Below the pieces are notes generated by a model. It searched no databases and was not told the DNA's origin. It saw only the letters and a program-made list of their open reading frames with translations. Positions 1 through 8,161 of a stretch of 47,795 nt of DNA are shown here, in pieces. Source of the stretch: Acrocarpospora corrugata (GTDB lineage: Bacteria; Actinomycetota; Actinomycetes; Streptosporangiales; Streptosporangiaceae); the NCBI RefSeq assembly GCF_009687845.1, contig NZ_BLAD01000035.1:100576-148370 (forward strand), read 5' to 3'. Position 1 is the stretch's first letter; each line of letters begins with the position of its first letter. A program made the translations under genes and the position numbers.

Positions 1-1205
1 TCGGCGCCCCGGTTTCCCCCGCCACACCCACCGTCCCCTCGCCCACCCCCACCCCCACCGCGGGCCAGCGGATGCTGCTCATGCCGAACGGCACCCTGGT
101 GCCGGCCGGCGGCGGCGACGACTCGATCGAGATCACCAACGGCAGGGGCGCCCAGAAGGTCGCCTACCGGCTGCCGGAGGCCAACCTGGTGACCGGGTCG
201 ATCACCGACACCACGATCACCGGCAACGCGTACGGCATCTTCATCACCGCCTCCAACGAGACCAGGCTCACCAACGTGCGGGTCTCCGGGAGCCTGGTGC
301 ACGGCGTGCTGCTGCACCGGTTCGCCCGCAACGCCACGATCGAGAACACGACCGTGCGGGGCAGCAGGGGCGACGGGTTCGTCCTGTCGCGCGGCACCCA
401 GAACGTCACGATCACCGGCTCCGAGGCGGCGGGCAACGGCGGCAACGGCTTCACCATCAGCGGCCTGCCGCTGGCCCGGGGCCCGTCGGCGTCGGGGGAG
501 TCGCTGCGCAGCTTCGGCGGCAGCTCGGTGATCAGCAGCACCGCCCGGGACAACGGCCGGTACGGCGTGGAGATCCAGGGCGGCGTCAAGCTGGCCGTGC
601 AGACCAGCGAGGTCATCGGCGGCGAGATGGGCATCGTGGTGAGTCAGGACGCCACCGGGGTACAGGTCTCGGGCAACCGCCTCACCGACCAGCACAGTCA
701 GGGGATCGCGCTGCGGGACGGGGTCAAGGCGGCCCGGATCAGCGGCAACATCGTGAGCGGCACGCAGACCGCGATCTACCTCCGGGACGCCGAGGCCACC
801 ATCTCCGGCAACACGGTCCAGTCCGCGTCGCTGCACGCGATCTCCCTGCTGGGGGCGGCAGACGGCACGAAGATCACGGGTAATACCCTGGGCGGCGCGG
901 GCCGCAGCGCGATCGACACCGGCCGCGCGACCGGCCCGACCACCGTCACGGGCAACAACATGGACGGCTGGCAGAACACCGCCGGGCTCATGACCATGGT
1001 CAAGCGCATCGCCAAGCCGATGAACCTGATCTGGTTCGCCGTGCTCGCCCTGATCGTGATCTCCGCGCTCCGGGCGCTGCGCAGCGACGGCCCCCGGGTC
1101 GGCCGCCGGTTCGTCAATCCCTACGAGAGGCAGACAGTGCTGGAGGAGCGTCCGGCGACGGTTCTGAAGACCGCCGCAGGCCGCGCCCCGGCCGGGAGGA
1201 GCTGA
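1..1205 (+). CDS. Membrane-anchored right-handed parallel beta-helix protein (5' end outside window)
   Basis: The reading frame is open from the first bases of the window, where it encodes a Pro/Thr-rich linker (PTPTPTAGQ). The first ATG inside the window, at 72, is therefore probably not the true start and the gene is partial. The visible part has many short repeats of the form 'xxITGNxx/xxISGNxV' (for example VTITGSEAAGNGGNGF and ARISGNIVSGTQTAIYL), typical of PbH1/NosD-type parallel beta-helices that bind or modify polysaccharide. Counting from the ATG at 72, a hydrophobic segment lies at about residues 319-337, followed by a basic tail, so the helix is probably outside the cell and anchored at its C-terminus. 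The next gene encodes a second beta-helix protein 4 nt downstream and then comes a UDP-glucose dehydrogenase, which suggests surface polysaccharide work. Enzyme activity (lyase or C5-epimerase) cannot be assigned from sequence alone. Confidence 0.8.
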   Translation, partial: GAPVSPATPTVPSPTPTPTAGQRMLLMPNGTLVPAGGGDDSIEITNGRGAQKVAYRLPEANLVTGSITDTTITGNAYGIFITASNETRLTNVRVSGSLVHGVLLHRFARNATIENTTVRGSRGDGFVLSRGTQNVTITGSEAAGNGGNGFTISGLPLARGPSASGESLRSFGGSSVISSTARDNGRYGVEIQGGVKLAVQTSEVIGGEMGIVVSQDATGVQVSGNRLTDQHSQGIALRDGVKAARISGNIVSGTQTAIYLRDAEATISGNTVQSASLHAISLLGAADGTKITGNTLGGAGRSAIDTGRATGPTTVTGNNMDGWQNTAGLMTMVKRIAKPMNLIWFAVLALIVISALRALRSDGPRVGRRFVNPYERQTVLEERPATVLKTAAGRAPAGRS

Positions 1206-1209
1206 CACG

Positions 1210-2397
1210 ATGCGCCTGGAAATCGACCGGAAGACGCTGGTCGGAATGCTGGCCGGAGCGGTCCTCACCGTGCTGGTCGTGGTTGTGGTGCGCGGCCTGT
1301 TCGGCGGCGGCGGCGACCCGGCCATGCGGGTGGAGGACATTCGGCCGCAAGCCGGAACAACGGAACCCGGCGACCAGTCCGGCACGTCTCAGCTACTACA
1401 GGACGAAGAGGACGAACCAGAACAAGTGGAAGAAAGGGACGATGACGTGGTCGAGTTCACCCCCCTGCAGCAGCCGCCGGCCATCCCCGTCCCGACCGGC
1501 GAGGGGCTGATCGAATGCCCGTCGCCCACGGTGACCGTGACCGACGCGGCCGGGCTCACCGAGGCGCTGGAGGCGGCCGAGCCGGGCGCGGTGATCAAGA
1601 TGGAGCCGGGCGTCTACCCCGGGAAGTTCGTGGCCACGATCCCCGGGACCGAGAGCGACCCGATCTTCCTCTGCGGCCCGCCCGAGGCGATCATCGACGG
1701 CGGCGGGGTCAAGAAGGGCTACGCCCTGCACCTCAACGAGGTCAGCCACTGGCGGCTGATCGGCTTCACCGTGCGCAACAGCCAGAAGGGCGTGATGGCC
1801 GACAAGACCAACCACTCGGTCATCCAGGGCCTGACCGTCCACCACATCGGGGACGAAGGGATCCACCTGCGCAACTTCAGCAGCGACAACATCGTGCAGT
1901 ACTGCATGGTCTACGCGACCGGCCTGCGCCGGGAGAAGTTCGGCGAGGGTGTCTACCTCGGCACCGCCCAGAGCAACTGGGCGACCTTCTCCGGCGGGCA
2001 GATGGACCGCAGCGACCGCAACGTGGTGCGCGGGAACGTCCTGCGCGGCACCGCGGAGGCGATCGACATCAAGGAGGGCACCTCCGACGGCCGCGTCATC
2101 GGCAACATCTTCGACGGCTCCGTCCTCGGCGGTTCCAAGCACAACGACTCGTGGGTGGACGTGAAGGGCAACGGCTACCTGATCGAGGGCAACACCGGGA
2201 GCAACACCAACGGGGACGGCTTCCAGACACACAAGATCGTGGATGGCTGGGGCGTCGGCAACACGTTCCGGGCCAACATCATCGACCTCGGCAACTCCGG
2301 CGGTGTCGGCATCAACGACACGGTCGGCGATAACAAGATCGAATGCGACAACAAGGTCACCGGCGGCTCGCTCACCAAAAAGGGTGGCTGTTCCTGA
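1210..2397 (+). CDS. Signal-anchored pectate-lyase-like beta-helix protein
   Basis: This 395-residue protein has an N-terminal membrane anchor (about residues 9-30, very Val/Leu-rich) and then an acidic Asp/Glu-rich linker (about 60-80). The rest is a right-handed beta-helix domain (about 95-395). The domain begins with a 'DAAGLTEALEAAEPGAVIKMEPGVYPG' type opening, broken here only by natural sequence, which is the usual first turn of pectate-lyase/DUF1565-like folds. Turns such as VIQGLTVHHIGDEGIHL and VVRGNVLRGTAEAIDI follow. The start is 4 nt after the previous stop with a GGAGG-like sequence upstream, so the two genes are almost certainly co-translated. Two beta-helix proteins beside a UDP-glucose dehydrogenase recall alginate-type loci (AlgG epimerase plus a uronate precursor enzyme), but that is inference. 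It could equally be a polysaccharide-binding scaffold. Confidence 0.8.
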   Translation: MRLEIDRKTLVGMLAGAVLTVLVVVVVRGLFGGGGDPAMRVEDIRPQAGTTEPGDQSGTSQLLQDEEDEPEQVEERDDDVVEFTPLQQPPAIPVPTGEGLIECPSPTVTVTDAAGLTEALEAAEPGAVIKMEPGVYPGKFVATIPGTESDPIFLCGPPEAIIDGGGVKKGYALHLNEVSHWRLIGFTVRNSQKGVMADKTNHSVIQGLTVHHIGDEGIHLRNFSSDNIVQYCMVYATGLRREKFGEGVYLGTAQSNWATFSGGQMDRSDRNVVRGNVLRGTAEAIDIKEGTSDGRVIGNIFDGSVLGGSKHNDSWVDVKGNGYLIEGNTGSNTNGDGFQTHKIVDGWGVGNTFRANIIDLGNSGGVGINDTVGDNKIECDNKVTGGSLTKKGGCS

Positions 2398-2440
2398 GCC
2401 CGGTGCTCATCGACATTTTTTGAAGGGAAGGATTTTGAAC

Positions 2441-3772
2441 ATGGGCGAAGCCGTACTCCCCCGGCTGACCGTGATCGGAACGGGTTACCTCGGGGCGACG
2501 CACGCGGTCTGCATGGCATCGCTGGGTTACGACGTCGTCGGCCTCGACGTGGACGAACGCAAGATCAAGAAGTTGCAGTCCGGCGAGGTGCCCTTCTTCG
2601 AGCCGGGCCTGCCCGAGCTGCTGGCCAAGACGATGGAGTCGGGACGGCTCCGGTTCACCACCTCCGTCGAGGAGGCCGCCGCCCACGGCGACATTCACTT
2701 CGTCTGCGTCGGCACCCCGCAGCAGCCCGGCTCGGACGCCTGCGACCTGAGCTACGTCGACGCCACCATCCGCGGCCTGGCTCCGCACCTGACCCGGCGC
2801 TGTCTGGTGGTCGGCAAGTCGACCGTCCCGGTCGGCACCGCCGCCCGGCTGGCTGAGCTGCTGCGCGAGCTGTCCCCCGCCGGGGACGAGGTGGAGCTGG
2901 CCTGGAACCCCGAGTTCCTGCGCGAGGGCTTCGCCGTCGACGACACCCTGCGCCCGGACCGGCTGGTCTTCGGCGTCGCCTCCGAGTGGGCCCGCGAGCA
3001 GCTGGCGGCGGCGTTCCAGCCGATCCTGGAGCTGGGCACGCCGACGGTGGTCACCGACCTGCCCACCGCCGAGCTGGTCAAGGTGGCCGCCAACTCGTTC
3101 CTGGCCACCAAGATCTCCTACATCAACGCGATGGCGGAGATCTGCGAGGCCACCGGAGCCGACGTACGCGACCTGGCCAAGGCCCTCGCCTACGACGACC
3201 GGATCGGCGGCCGGTTCCTCCAGCCCGGCCTCGGCTTCGGCGGCGGCTGCCTGCCCAAGGACATCCGCGCCTTCGCCCACCGGGCCGAGGAGATCGGCGT
3301 CGGCCAGGCCGTCTCCTTCCTCCGCGAGGTCGACGCGATCAACCGCCGCCGCCGTTCCCGGACCATCGACCTGGTCAGGGAACTGCTCGGCGGCCAGTTG
3401 GACGGCAAGCGGGTCGCCTGCCTGGGCGCCGCCTTCAAGCCCAACTCCGACGACATCCGCGACGCCCCCGCCCTGGACGTGGCCCGCACCATGCACGGCC
3501 TGGGCGCCAACGTCCGCGTGTACGACCCGGCCGCCCTGGACAACGCCCGCCGCGCCTACCCCGAACTCCGGTACGGCACCAGCGCGATGGACGTGGCCCA
3601 GGACGCCGACGTGGTCGTCCTGCTCACCGAGTGGGCCGAGTTCCGCGAGATCCAGCCGTCGGCGCTGGCCCAGGTGGTCAAGCACACCCGCATCGTGGAC
3701 GGCCGGCACGCTCTCGACGCGGAGGAGTGGCGCGCGGCCGGCTGGGAGTACCGGGCACTCGGCTGCCCCTGA
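2441..3772 (+). CDS. ugd: UDP-glucose 6-dehydrogenase
   Basis: The predicted product (443 aa) oxidises UDP-glucose twice to UDP-glucuronate with 2 NAD+ in the cytoplasm, supplying uronic acid for polysaccharides. The N-terminal Rossmann motif GTGYLG (residues 13-18), the substrate-loop motif WNPEFLREG (about 155-163) and the active-site motif FGGGCLPKD with the nucleophile Cys270 are all present, and the length is normal for the UDP-glucose/GDP-mannose dehydrogenase family. The frame stays open upstream to 2243, but that stretch overlaps the beta-helix gene. The ATG at 2441 is chosen because it follows an AAGGGAAGGA ribosome site and the Rossmann fold begins 10 residues later. GDP-mannose dehydrogenase is the main alternative. 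The neighbouring beta-helix genes fit either uronate. Confidence 0.88.
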   Translation: MGEAVLPRLTVIGTGYLGATHAVCMASLGYDVVGLDVDERKIKKLQSGEVPFFEPGLPELLAKTMESGRLRFTTSVEEAAAHGDIHFVCVGTPQQPGSDACDLSYVDATIRGLAPHLTRRCLVVGKSTVPVGTAARLAELLRELSPAGDEVELAWNPEFLREGFAVDDTLRPDRLVFGVASEWAREQLAAAFQPILELGTPTVVTDLPTAELVKVAANSFLATKISYINAMAEICEATGADVRDLAKALAYDDRIGGRFLQPGLGFGGGCLPKDIRAFAHRAEEIGVGQAVSFLREVDAINRRRRSRTIDLVRELLGGQLDGKRVACLGAAFKPNSDDIRDAPALDVARTMHGLGANVRVYDPAALDNARRAYPELRYGTSAMDVAQDADVVVLLTEWAEFREIQPSALAQVVKHTRIVDGRHALDAEEWRAAGWEYRALGCP

Positions 3773-3781
3773 CCGCGAGGC

Positions 3782-3830
3782 CCCCGCGGAGCCGGGTCAG
3801 GCGCAACTGGCCTGGTACGGCTCCGCGGGG
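3782..3830. terminator. Hairpin between convergent genes
   Basis: A perfect 13-bp inverted repeat (CCCCGCGGAGCCG at 3782-3794 and its complement at 3818-3830) encloses a 23-nt loop that contains the stop codon of the minus-strand regulator gene. It lies between two convergent genes that are only 24 nt apart. There is no U-tract, as is usual in high-GC actinomycetes. A shared bidirectional terminator is the simplest reading. Confidence 0.55.
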
Positions 3831-6800
3831 AGATAAGCCCGCCACTCGGCGGCCGGGAGGTCGTGACCGACCTCCCGGCAGATCCGCGCCCTGGCCTCCA
3901 CTGCCGACAGGGACCAGCGGACGACCTTCCCGTCCTCCCCGCCGGAGACCAGCTCACCGTCCGGCGTGAAGGCCAGCCCGCGTACGGGCGCGTCATGCCC
4001 GGTCAGCACGGCGCTCCGAGTCCAGGTGACGGTTTCCCAGGTGCTGATCGTGTGGTCCTCGCCCGCCGCGGCGAGGGTCAGCCCGTCCCGGCTGAAGGCC
4101 ACCACCTGGACGGCCGCGGTGTGCCCGGTCAGGGTGGCCACCGCCGCGCCCGACCTGACGTCCCAGATCTTCACCGTGCGGTCGGCCCCCGCGGTCGCCA
4201 GCAGCGTGCCCGCCGGGTTGAGCGCGACGTCGCGGACCTCGCCCTGGCCGGTGGTCCAGTCGGCGCGGCGGGTGTCGGTGACGGTGTCCCAGACCAGGAC
4301 GCTGCCGGCGGGGCTGCCGGACACCAGCAGCTTCCCGTCCGCGCTGTATTCGAGCGTGGTGGCGATGTAGGGCAGCCCGGGGATCTGCCTTTCCTTCATG
4401 GCGGGGGTGTCCCAGCGGAACCGTCCCTGGGAGGCGGTGACGACGGCTCCGCCGCCGGGGTGGTGGGCGATGTCGGTGGAGGCGGCCAGTCCCGCGTACG
4501 GCACGGTGGTGATCCGCTCGCGGCCGGCCAGGTCCCAGACGGCGATGGTGTGGTCGCGGGTGAGGGCCAGCAACCGCTGCCCGTCCGGGCTGAAGGCGAC
4601 GGCCTCCACGTGGTCGGAGTGGCCGCCGAACACGGCCAGCTGCTGTCCGGCCGGATCCCACAGCCGGACGGTTTCGTCGGATCCTGCGGTGGCGACATAT
4701 TTCCCGTCGCGGCTGATCTCGACGTCGTTGACGGCTCCGCTGTGGCCGATGAAGGGCGGCACCGCGTGTTCGCGGATCACGATGGTGCGGCCAAGACCGG
4801 CGGAGGCGAGCATGTTGCCGTCCCGGCCCAGCGCCACCGCGCGCGCCTCGGCGCGGCCACGATCGTGGTAGGTGGCGAGCGGCTGCCGCCGGGCCACATC
4901 CCAGATCGTGATATTTCCGTACTCGTTGGCGATGGCGATCCGGCCGTTAACCGGCTGCGAGACCACCCAGGCGAGCGCTTCCTGCGGCGGGATGTCGCCG
5001 AGCGGCGCGATCTTCTTCCCGGTCACGTCCCAGAAGTCGACGCCGCCCGCGTTGGTGCTGGTGGCGAGATGGCCGGTTTCCGCGTCGAAGGCTACGGTGT
5101 GCGTGTGCGGCACCGGGATGGTGGCGACGCGCTTGCCGGTGGCGGCGTCCCACAGGGTGCCGCCCTCGCCGTCGGCGGAGGCCAGCAGCTTCCGGTCCGG
5201 GCTGAACGCCAGCGAGATGACCCGCTTCCCGGCCGGGATGGCCAGCGTGCCGCCGCCGGCGACGGCGCGGAGTTCGATGCCGTCGCCGGTGCCGACCGCC
5301 ACCGTGGTCCCGTCCGCGCTGAACGCCATCGCGCCAGACAGCAGGGCGTAGGGCTGCTTGAACAGCGCCCGCTTGGTCCGCACGTCCCAGACGATCAGCG
5401 ATCCCGGGCTGGCCCCGACCGCGGGCCCGCTGGCGATCGAGGCCAGCAGGGTGGAGTCGGCGCTGAAGGCGACCGCCCTGGCGTAGTGGTCAACGTCGTC
5501 GGCGTGGCCGGTCAGCGCGGCCAGCTTGGTCCGCCGGGCGGGATCCCACAGGCCGATGGCGCCGTCCCGGCCGGCCGTGGCGGCCATCGTCCCGTCGGGG
5601 CTCAGCGCGATGCCGAAGACCGGCGTGCCGCCGACGTTCAGGTCGATCCGGCGGCGGGCCGCGGCGGCGGCGCTCAGCAGCGCGCCCAGGGTCTGCGCGT
5701 CGGGGTTGAGGCGGCGTGCCTCGATCGCCAGCAGCCCGGCCCGGTCGGGGTCGCTGGCCAGCAGCTGCCTGGCGGTGAGGGCGAGCTGGTGGGAGCTCTC
5801 GATCAGCCGCTGCCGCCGGGCCTCCGCGCCCTGCCGTACGGCGGCGACGCCGCCCGCCACCGCCAGCACCAGCATGACGGTCAGCCCGGCGGCCAGGCGT
5901 TTGAGCTGGCGGGCGCGGCGCCGCGCGGTGCGGTGCTCGGTGTCGGCCAGCGCCAGGCCCGCCGCCAGGAAGGCGGTCTCGCGCTCGTTCAGCTCCTGCG
6001 GGTTCTCCTCGGCCCAGCTCGCCGCGGTGAGCAGCCGCAGCCCCCGGTGGAGCGCGCCGGGGTCGCGGCCGAGCTCCTCCCAGGCGTGGGCGTCGTCGGT
6101 GAGCCGCCGGTGCGTCAGCAGGTCGGCGCGGTGGTCGGTGAGCCAGCGGTGCAGCCGGGGCCAGGCCCGGATCAGCGCCTCGTGGGCCACTTCGACGCGG
6201 CCGTCGTCCCGCACGATCAGGCGGGCGGCCGTCAGGGCGTCCAGCACGCGGTCCACGGTCTCCGGCCCGGCGAGGCCGTCGAGTTCGGCCCGGTTCACCG
6301 GCCTGCGGGTGTCCTCGGTGCCCTCGCCGAGCGCGGTGAGGCGGACGAAGATCCGGCGGGCGACGCGGCGGCCGGTCTGGTCGAGGCGGTCGTACTCGCG
6401 TTCCGCGGTCTGCGCGATGGCGCCGCGGACGCCGCCGCCGGCCTGGTAGGCGGCCAGGGTGAGGGTGGCCCCGGTGCGGTTGCGCCAGGTCTCCAGCAGC
6501 GCGTGCGACAGCAGCGGCAGCGAGCCGGGTTCCGAGCCGGTGTCGGTGAGCAGGGTGGCCAGCAGGTCGGCGTCGACGGTCAGCCCGGCCCTGGCGGCGG
6601 GGCGGACGATCATGTCGCGCAGGTCGGGGAGGGCGGGCGGGCCGACGAGCAGGGTGGCCTCGTCCTCCAGGGCGTGCAGCAGGGGGCCGTACTGGGAGAG
6701 GTGGGCCAGGAAGTCGGCCCGCACGCCCAGCACGACCGTGGTCCGCCGCTCCTCGCCGAGGGCCGCGTCGAGCAGGGCCCGGATGAACAGGTCGCGTTCC

Positions 6801-7999
6801 CCCGGGGAGGCGCAGAGGGTGAAGACCTCCTCGAACTGGTCCACCACCAGCAGCGCCCGCGTCTCGGGCGGGCCCCCGGCCAGCGCGTTCCTGACGGACA
6901 CGTCCAGCTGGGCCGGGTTCTGGGCGAGGTCCTCGCGGAGCCGGGCGGCGTCCAGGTCGGCCAGTTTGGCGACCTGGCCGGCCAGCGCCTCCAGCGGGTG
7001 TTCGCCGGGCGTCAGCAGCATGGTCTGCCAGCGCGGGTCCCGGCCGGCCTGGCCGAGCAGCCCGGCCCGCAGCAGCGAGGACTTGCCGCTGCCCGAGGCG
7101 CCGAGCACGCTCACCAGCGGCAGCCGGTCGATCCGGTCCAGCAGCCGCCCGACCAGCAGGGCGCGGCCGAAGAACCAGCCCTCCTGTTCCGGGCTGAAGG
7201 CGCGCAGGCCCTGGAACGGCGGCTGGGCCACGTCCGGCGGGGGAGCTGGCTGGCCGCGCTCGGGTAAGGACAGGCGGCGGTCGCCGCGCAGCACCGCCTC
7301 GTGCAGCCGCTGCAACTCCGGGCCGGGTTCGACGCCCAGCTGGTCGGCCAGGAGCGCCCGGGTCCGCCGGAAGACGTCCAGCGCCTCGGCCTGGCGGCCG
7401 GAACGGTAGAGGGCGACCATCAGGTGCCCGCGCACCGACTCCCGGTAGGGGTAGGTGTCCGACAGCGCGTTCAATTCGGCGACGACCTCGGCGTGGCGGC
7501 CCAGCTTCAGGTCGGCCAGCACGCGTTCCTCGGTGGCGCGCAGCCGGGACTCCTCCAGTTTGAGCGCCGCCTGCCTGATCACGGGCGTCTCGGCGAGGTC
7601 GCCGTACGCGGGACCGCGCCACAGTGCCAGCGCCCGGTCCAGCAGGGCGCGGGCGGCGGCCGGATCGTCGATGAGCGCCCCTGCGGCGGTCACGTCCCGG
7701 TCGAACCGGTCCGCGTCCAGCTCGCCCGGGCCGACGTTGAGCGAGTAGCCGTAGGTGTCGCGGGTGATGCGCTCGCCGTCGGCGAGGGCGCGGCGCAGCT
7801 GGTAGACGTACAGCCGCAGGTTCTCCGCGGCCGAGGCGGGGGGCCGCTCCCACAGCGCCTCGGCCAGCTGCCGGGGCGGAACGGGGGTGTTGGCCTGGCT
7901 CAGCAGCACCCCCAGCACGATCCGTTGCTTGGCCGACCGGAGCGGGAGCGCGGCTCCGTCGATCTCCACGCCGAGCGGGCCGAGCACGCGGAACTCCAC
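3797..7999 (-). CDS. AfsR/SARP-like regulator: BTAD + nSTAND NTPase + WD40 repeats
   Basis: This 1400-residue regulator starts with a SARP winged helix (about 1-95; RSAKQRIVLGVLL, LRLYVYQLRRAL) and a BTAD domain (about 97-240). An nSTAND/NACHT-type ATPase follows (about 265-680), with Walker A GASGSGKS at 300-307 and Walker B LLVVDQFEE near 383-391. A single hydrophobic segment (about 703-722) precedes a long C-terminal beta-propeller region (about 785-1375) with repeated GH...WD units such as LTGHTAAVQVVAFSRDG. In this family the propeller is thought to sense a ligand, the ATPase to switch oligomeric state, and the SARP head to bind direct repeats and activate transcription. Here the central hydrophobic segment may tether the sensor to the membrane. 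The gene is divergent from the FG-GAP/RHS operon, and phased heptamers lie in the gap, so that operon is the likely target. Confidence 0.9.
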   Translation of the reverse strand: MEFRVLGPLGVEIDGAALPLRSAKQRIVLGVLLSQANTPVPPRQLAEALWERPPASAAENLRLYVYQLRRALADGERITRDTYGYSLNVGPGELDADRFDRDVTAAGALIDDPAAARALLDRALALWRGPAYGDLAETPVIRQAALKLEESRLRATEERVLADLKLGRHAEVVAELNALSDTYPYRESVRGHLMVALYRSGRQAEALDVFRRTRALLADQLGVEPGPELQRLHEAVLRGDRRLSLPERGQPAPPPDVAQPPFQGLRAFSPEQEGWFFGRALLVGRLLDRIDRLPLVSVLGASGSGKSSLLRAGLLGQAGRDPRWQTMLLTPGEHPLEALAGQVAKLADLDAARLREDLAQNPAQLDVSVRNALAGGPPETRALLVVDQFEEVFTLCASPGERDLFIRALLDAALGEERRTTVVLGVRADFLAHLSQYGPLLHALEDEATLLVGPPALPDLRDMIVRPAARAGLTVDADLLATLLTDTGSEPGSLPLLSHALLETWRNRTGATLTLAAYQAGGGVRGAIAQTAEREYDRLDQTGRRVARRIFVRLTALGEGTEDTRRPVNRAELDGLAGPETVDRVLDALTAARLIVRDDGRVEVAHEALIRAWPRLHRWLTDHRADLLTHRRLTDDAHAWEELGRDPGALHRGLRLLTAASWAEENPQELNERETAFLAAGLALADTEHRTARRRARQLKRLAAGLTVMLVLAVAGGVAAVRQGAEARRQRLIESSHQLALTARQLLASDPDRAGLLAIEARRLNPDAQTLGALLSAAAAARRRIDLNVGGTPVFGIALSPDGTMAATAGRDGAIGLWDPARRTKLAALTGHADDVDHYARAVAFSADSTLLASIASGPAVGASPGSLIVWDVRTKRALFKQPYALLSGAMAFSADGTTVAVGTGDGIELRAVAGGGTLAIPAGKRVISLAFSPDRKLLASADGEGGTLWDAATGKRVATIPVPHTHTVAFDAETGHLATSTNAGGVDFWDVTGKKIAPLGDIPPQEALAWVVSQPVNGRIAIANEYGNITIWDVARRQPLATYHDRGRAEARAVALGRDGNMLASAGLGRTIVIREHAVPPFIGHSGAVNDVEISRDGKYVATAGSDETVRLWDPAGQQLAVFGGHSDHVEAVAFSPDGQRLLALTRDHTIAVWDLAGRERITTVPYAGLAASTDIAHHPGGGAVVTASQGRFRWDTPAMKERQIPGLPYIATTLEYSADGKLLVSGSPAGSVLVWDTVTDTRRADWTTGQGEVRDVALNPAGTLLATAGADRTVKIWDVRSGAAVATLTGHTAAVQVVAFSRDGLTLAAAGEDHTISTWETVTWTRSAVLTGHDAPVRGLAFTPDGELVSGGEDGKVVRWSLSAVEARARICREVGHDLPAAEWRAYLPAEPYQASCA

Positions 8000-8058
8000 A
8001 GTGTTTTCCCTGTCGTCGAGAGCGGGGGCGGAAGGCGTCGCCGCACGTTATCGACTCG

Positions 8059-8097
8059 ATGTACGCCGGACAAGGCCCGATATACGGGCCATATACG
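8059..8097. promoter_or_regulatory. Phased heptamer repeats, candidate SARP operator
   Basis: The heptamer ATATACG occurs at 8080-8086 and 8091-8097, exactly 11 bp apart. A near copy, ATGTACG, lies at 8059-8065, 21 bp before the first. Direct heptamers in steps of one or two helical turns are the known binding pattern of SARP regulators. The site sits in the 162-bp gap between the SARP-STAND gene (reading left) and the FG-GAP/RHS operon (reading right). No convincing -10 box was found at the usual distance downstream. Confidence 0.5.
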
Positions 8098-8161
8098 CCC
8101 GCTCCACGCCGCCCCGCCGACACTGAACCCCGCAGTCACGAAACGACTACGGGGAGCACCA

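Noticed and set aside
2243-2440. Upstream extension of the UDP-glucose dehydrogenase
   Set aside because: It overlaps the beta-helix gene in another frame and adds Ser/Thr/Arg-rich sequence before a Rossmann fold that should be N-terminal.
3863-7267. A 1134-codon plus-strand open frame opposite the STAND/WD40 regulator
   Set aside because: It is the antisense shadow of a well-defined multi-domain gene. The translation is Gly/Arg/Pro/Ala-rich without domains, as expected from high-GC third-position bias.
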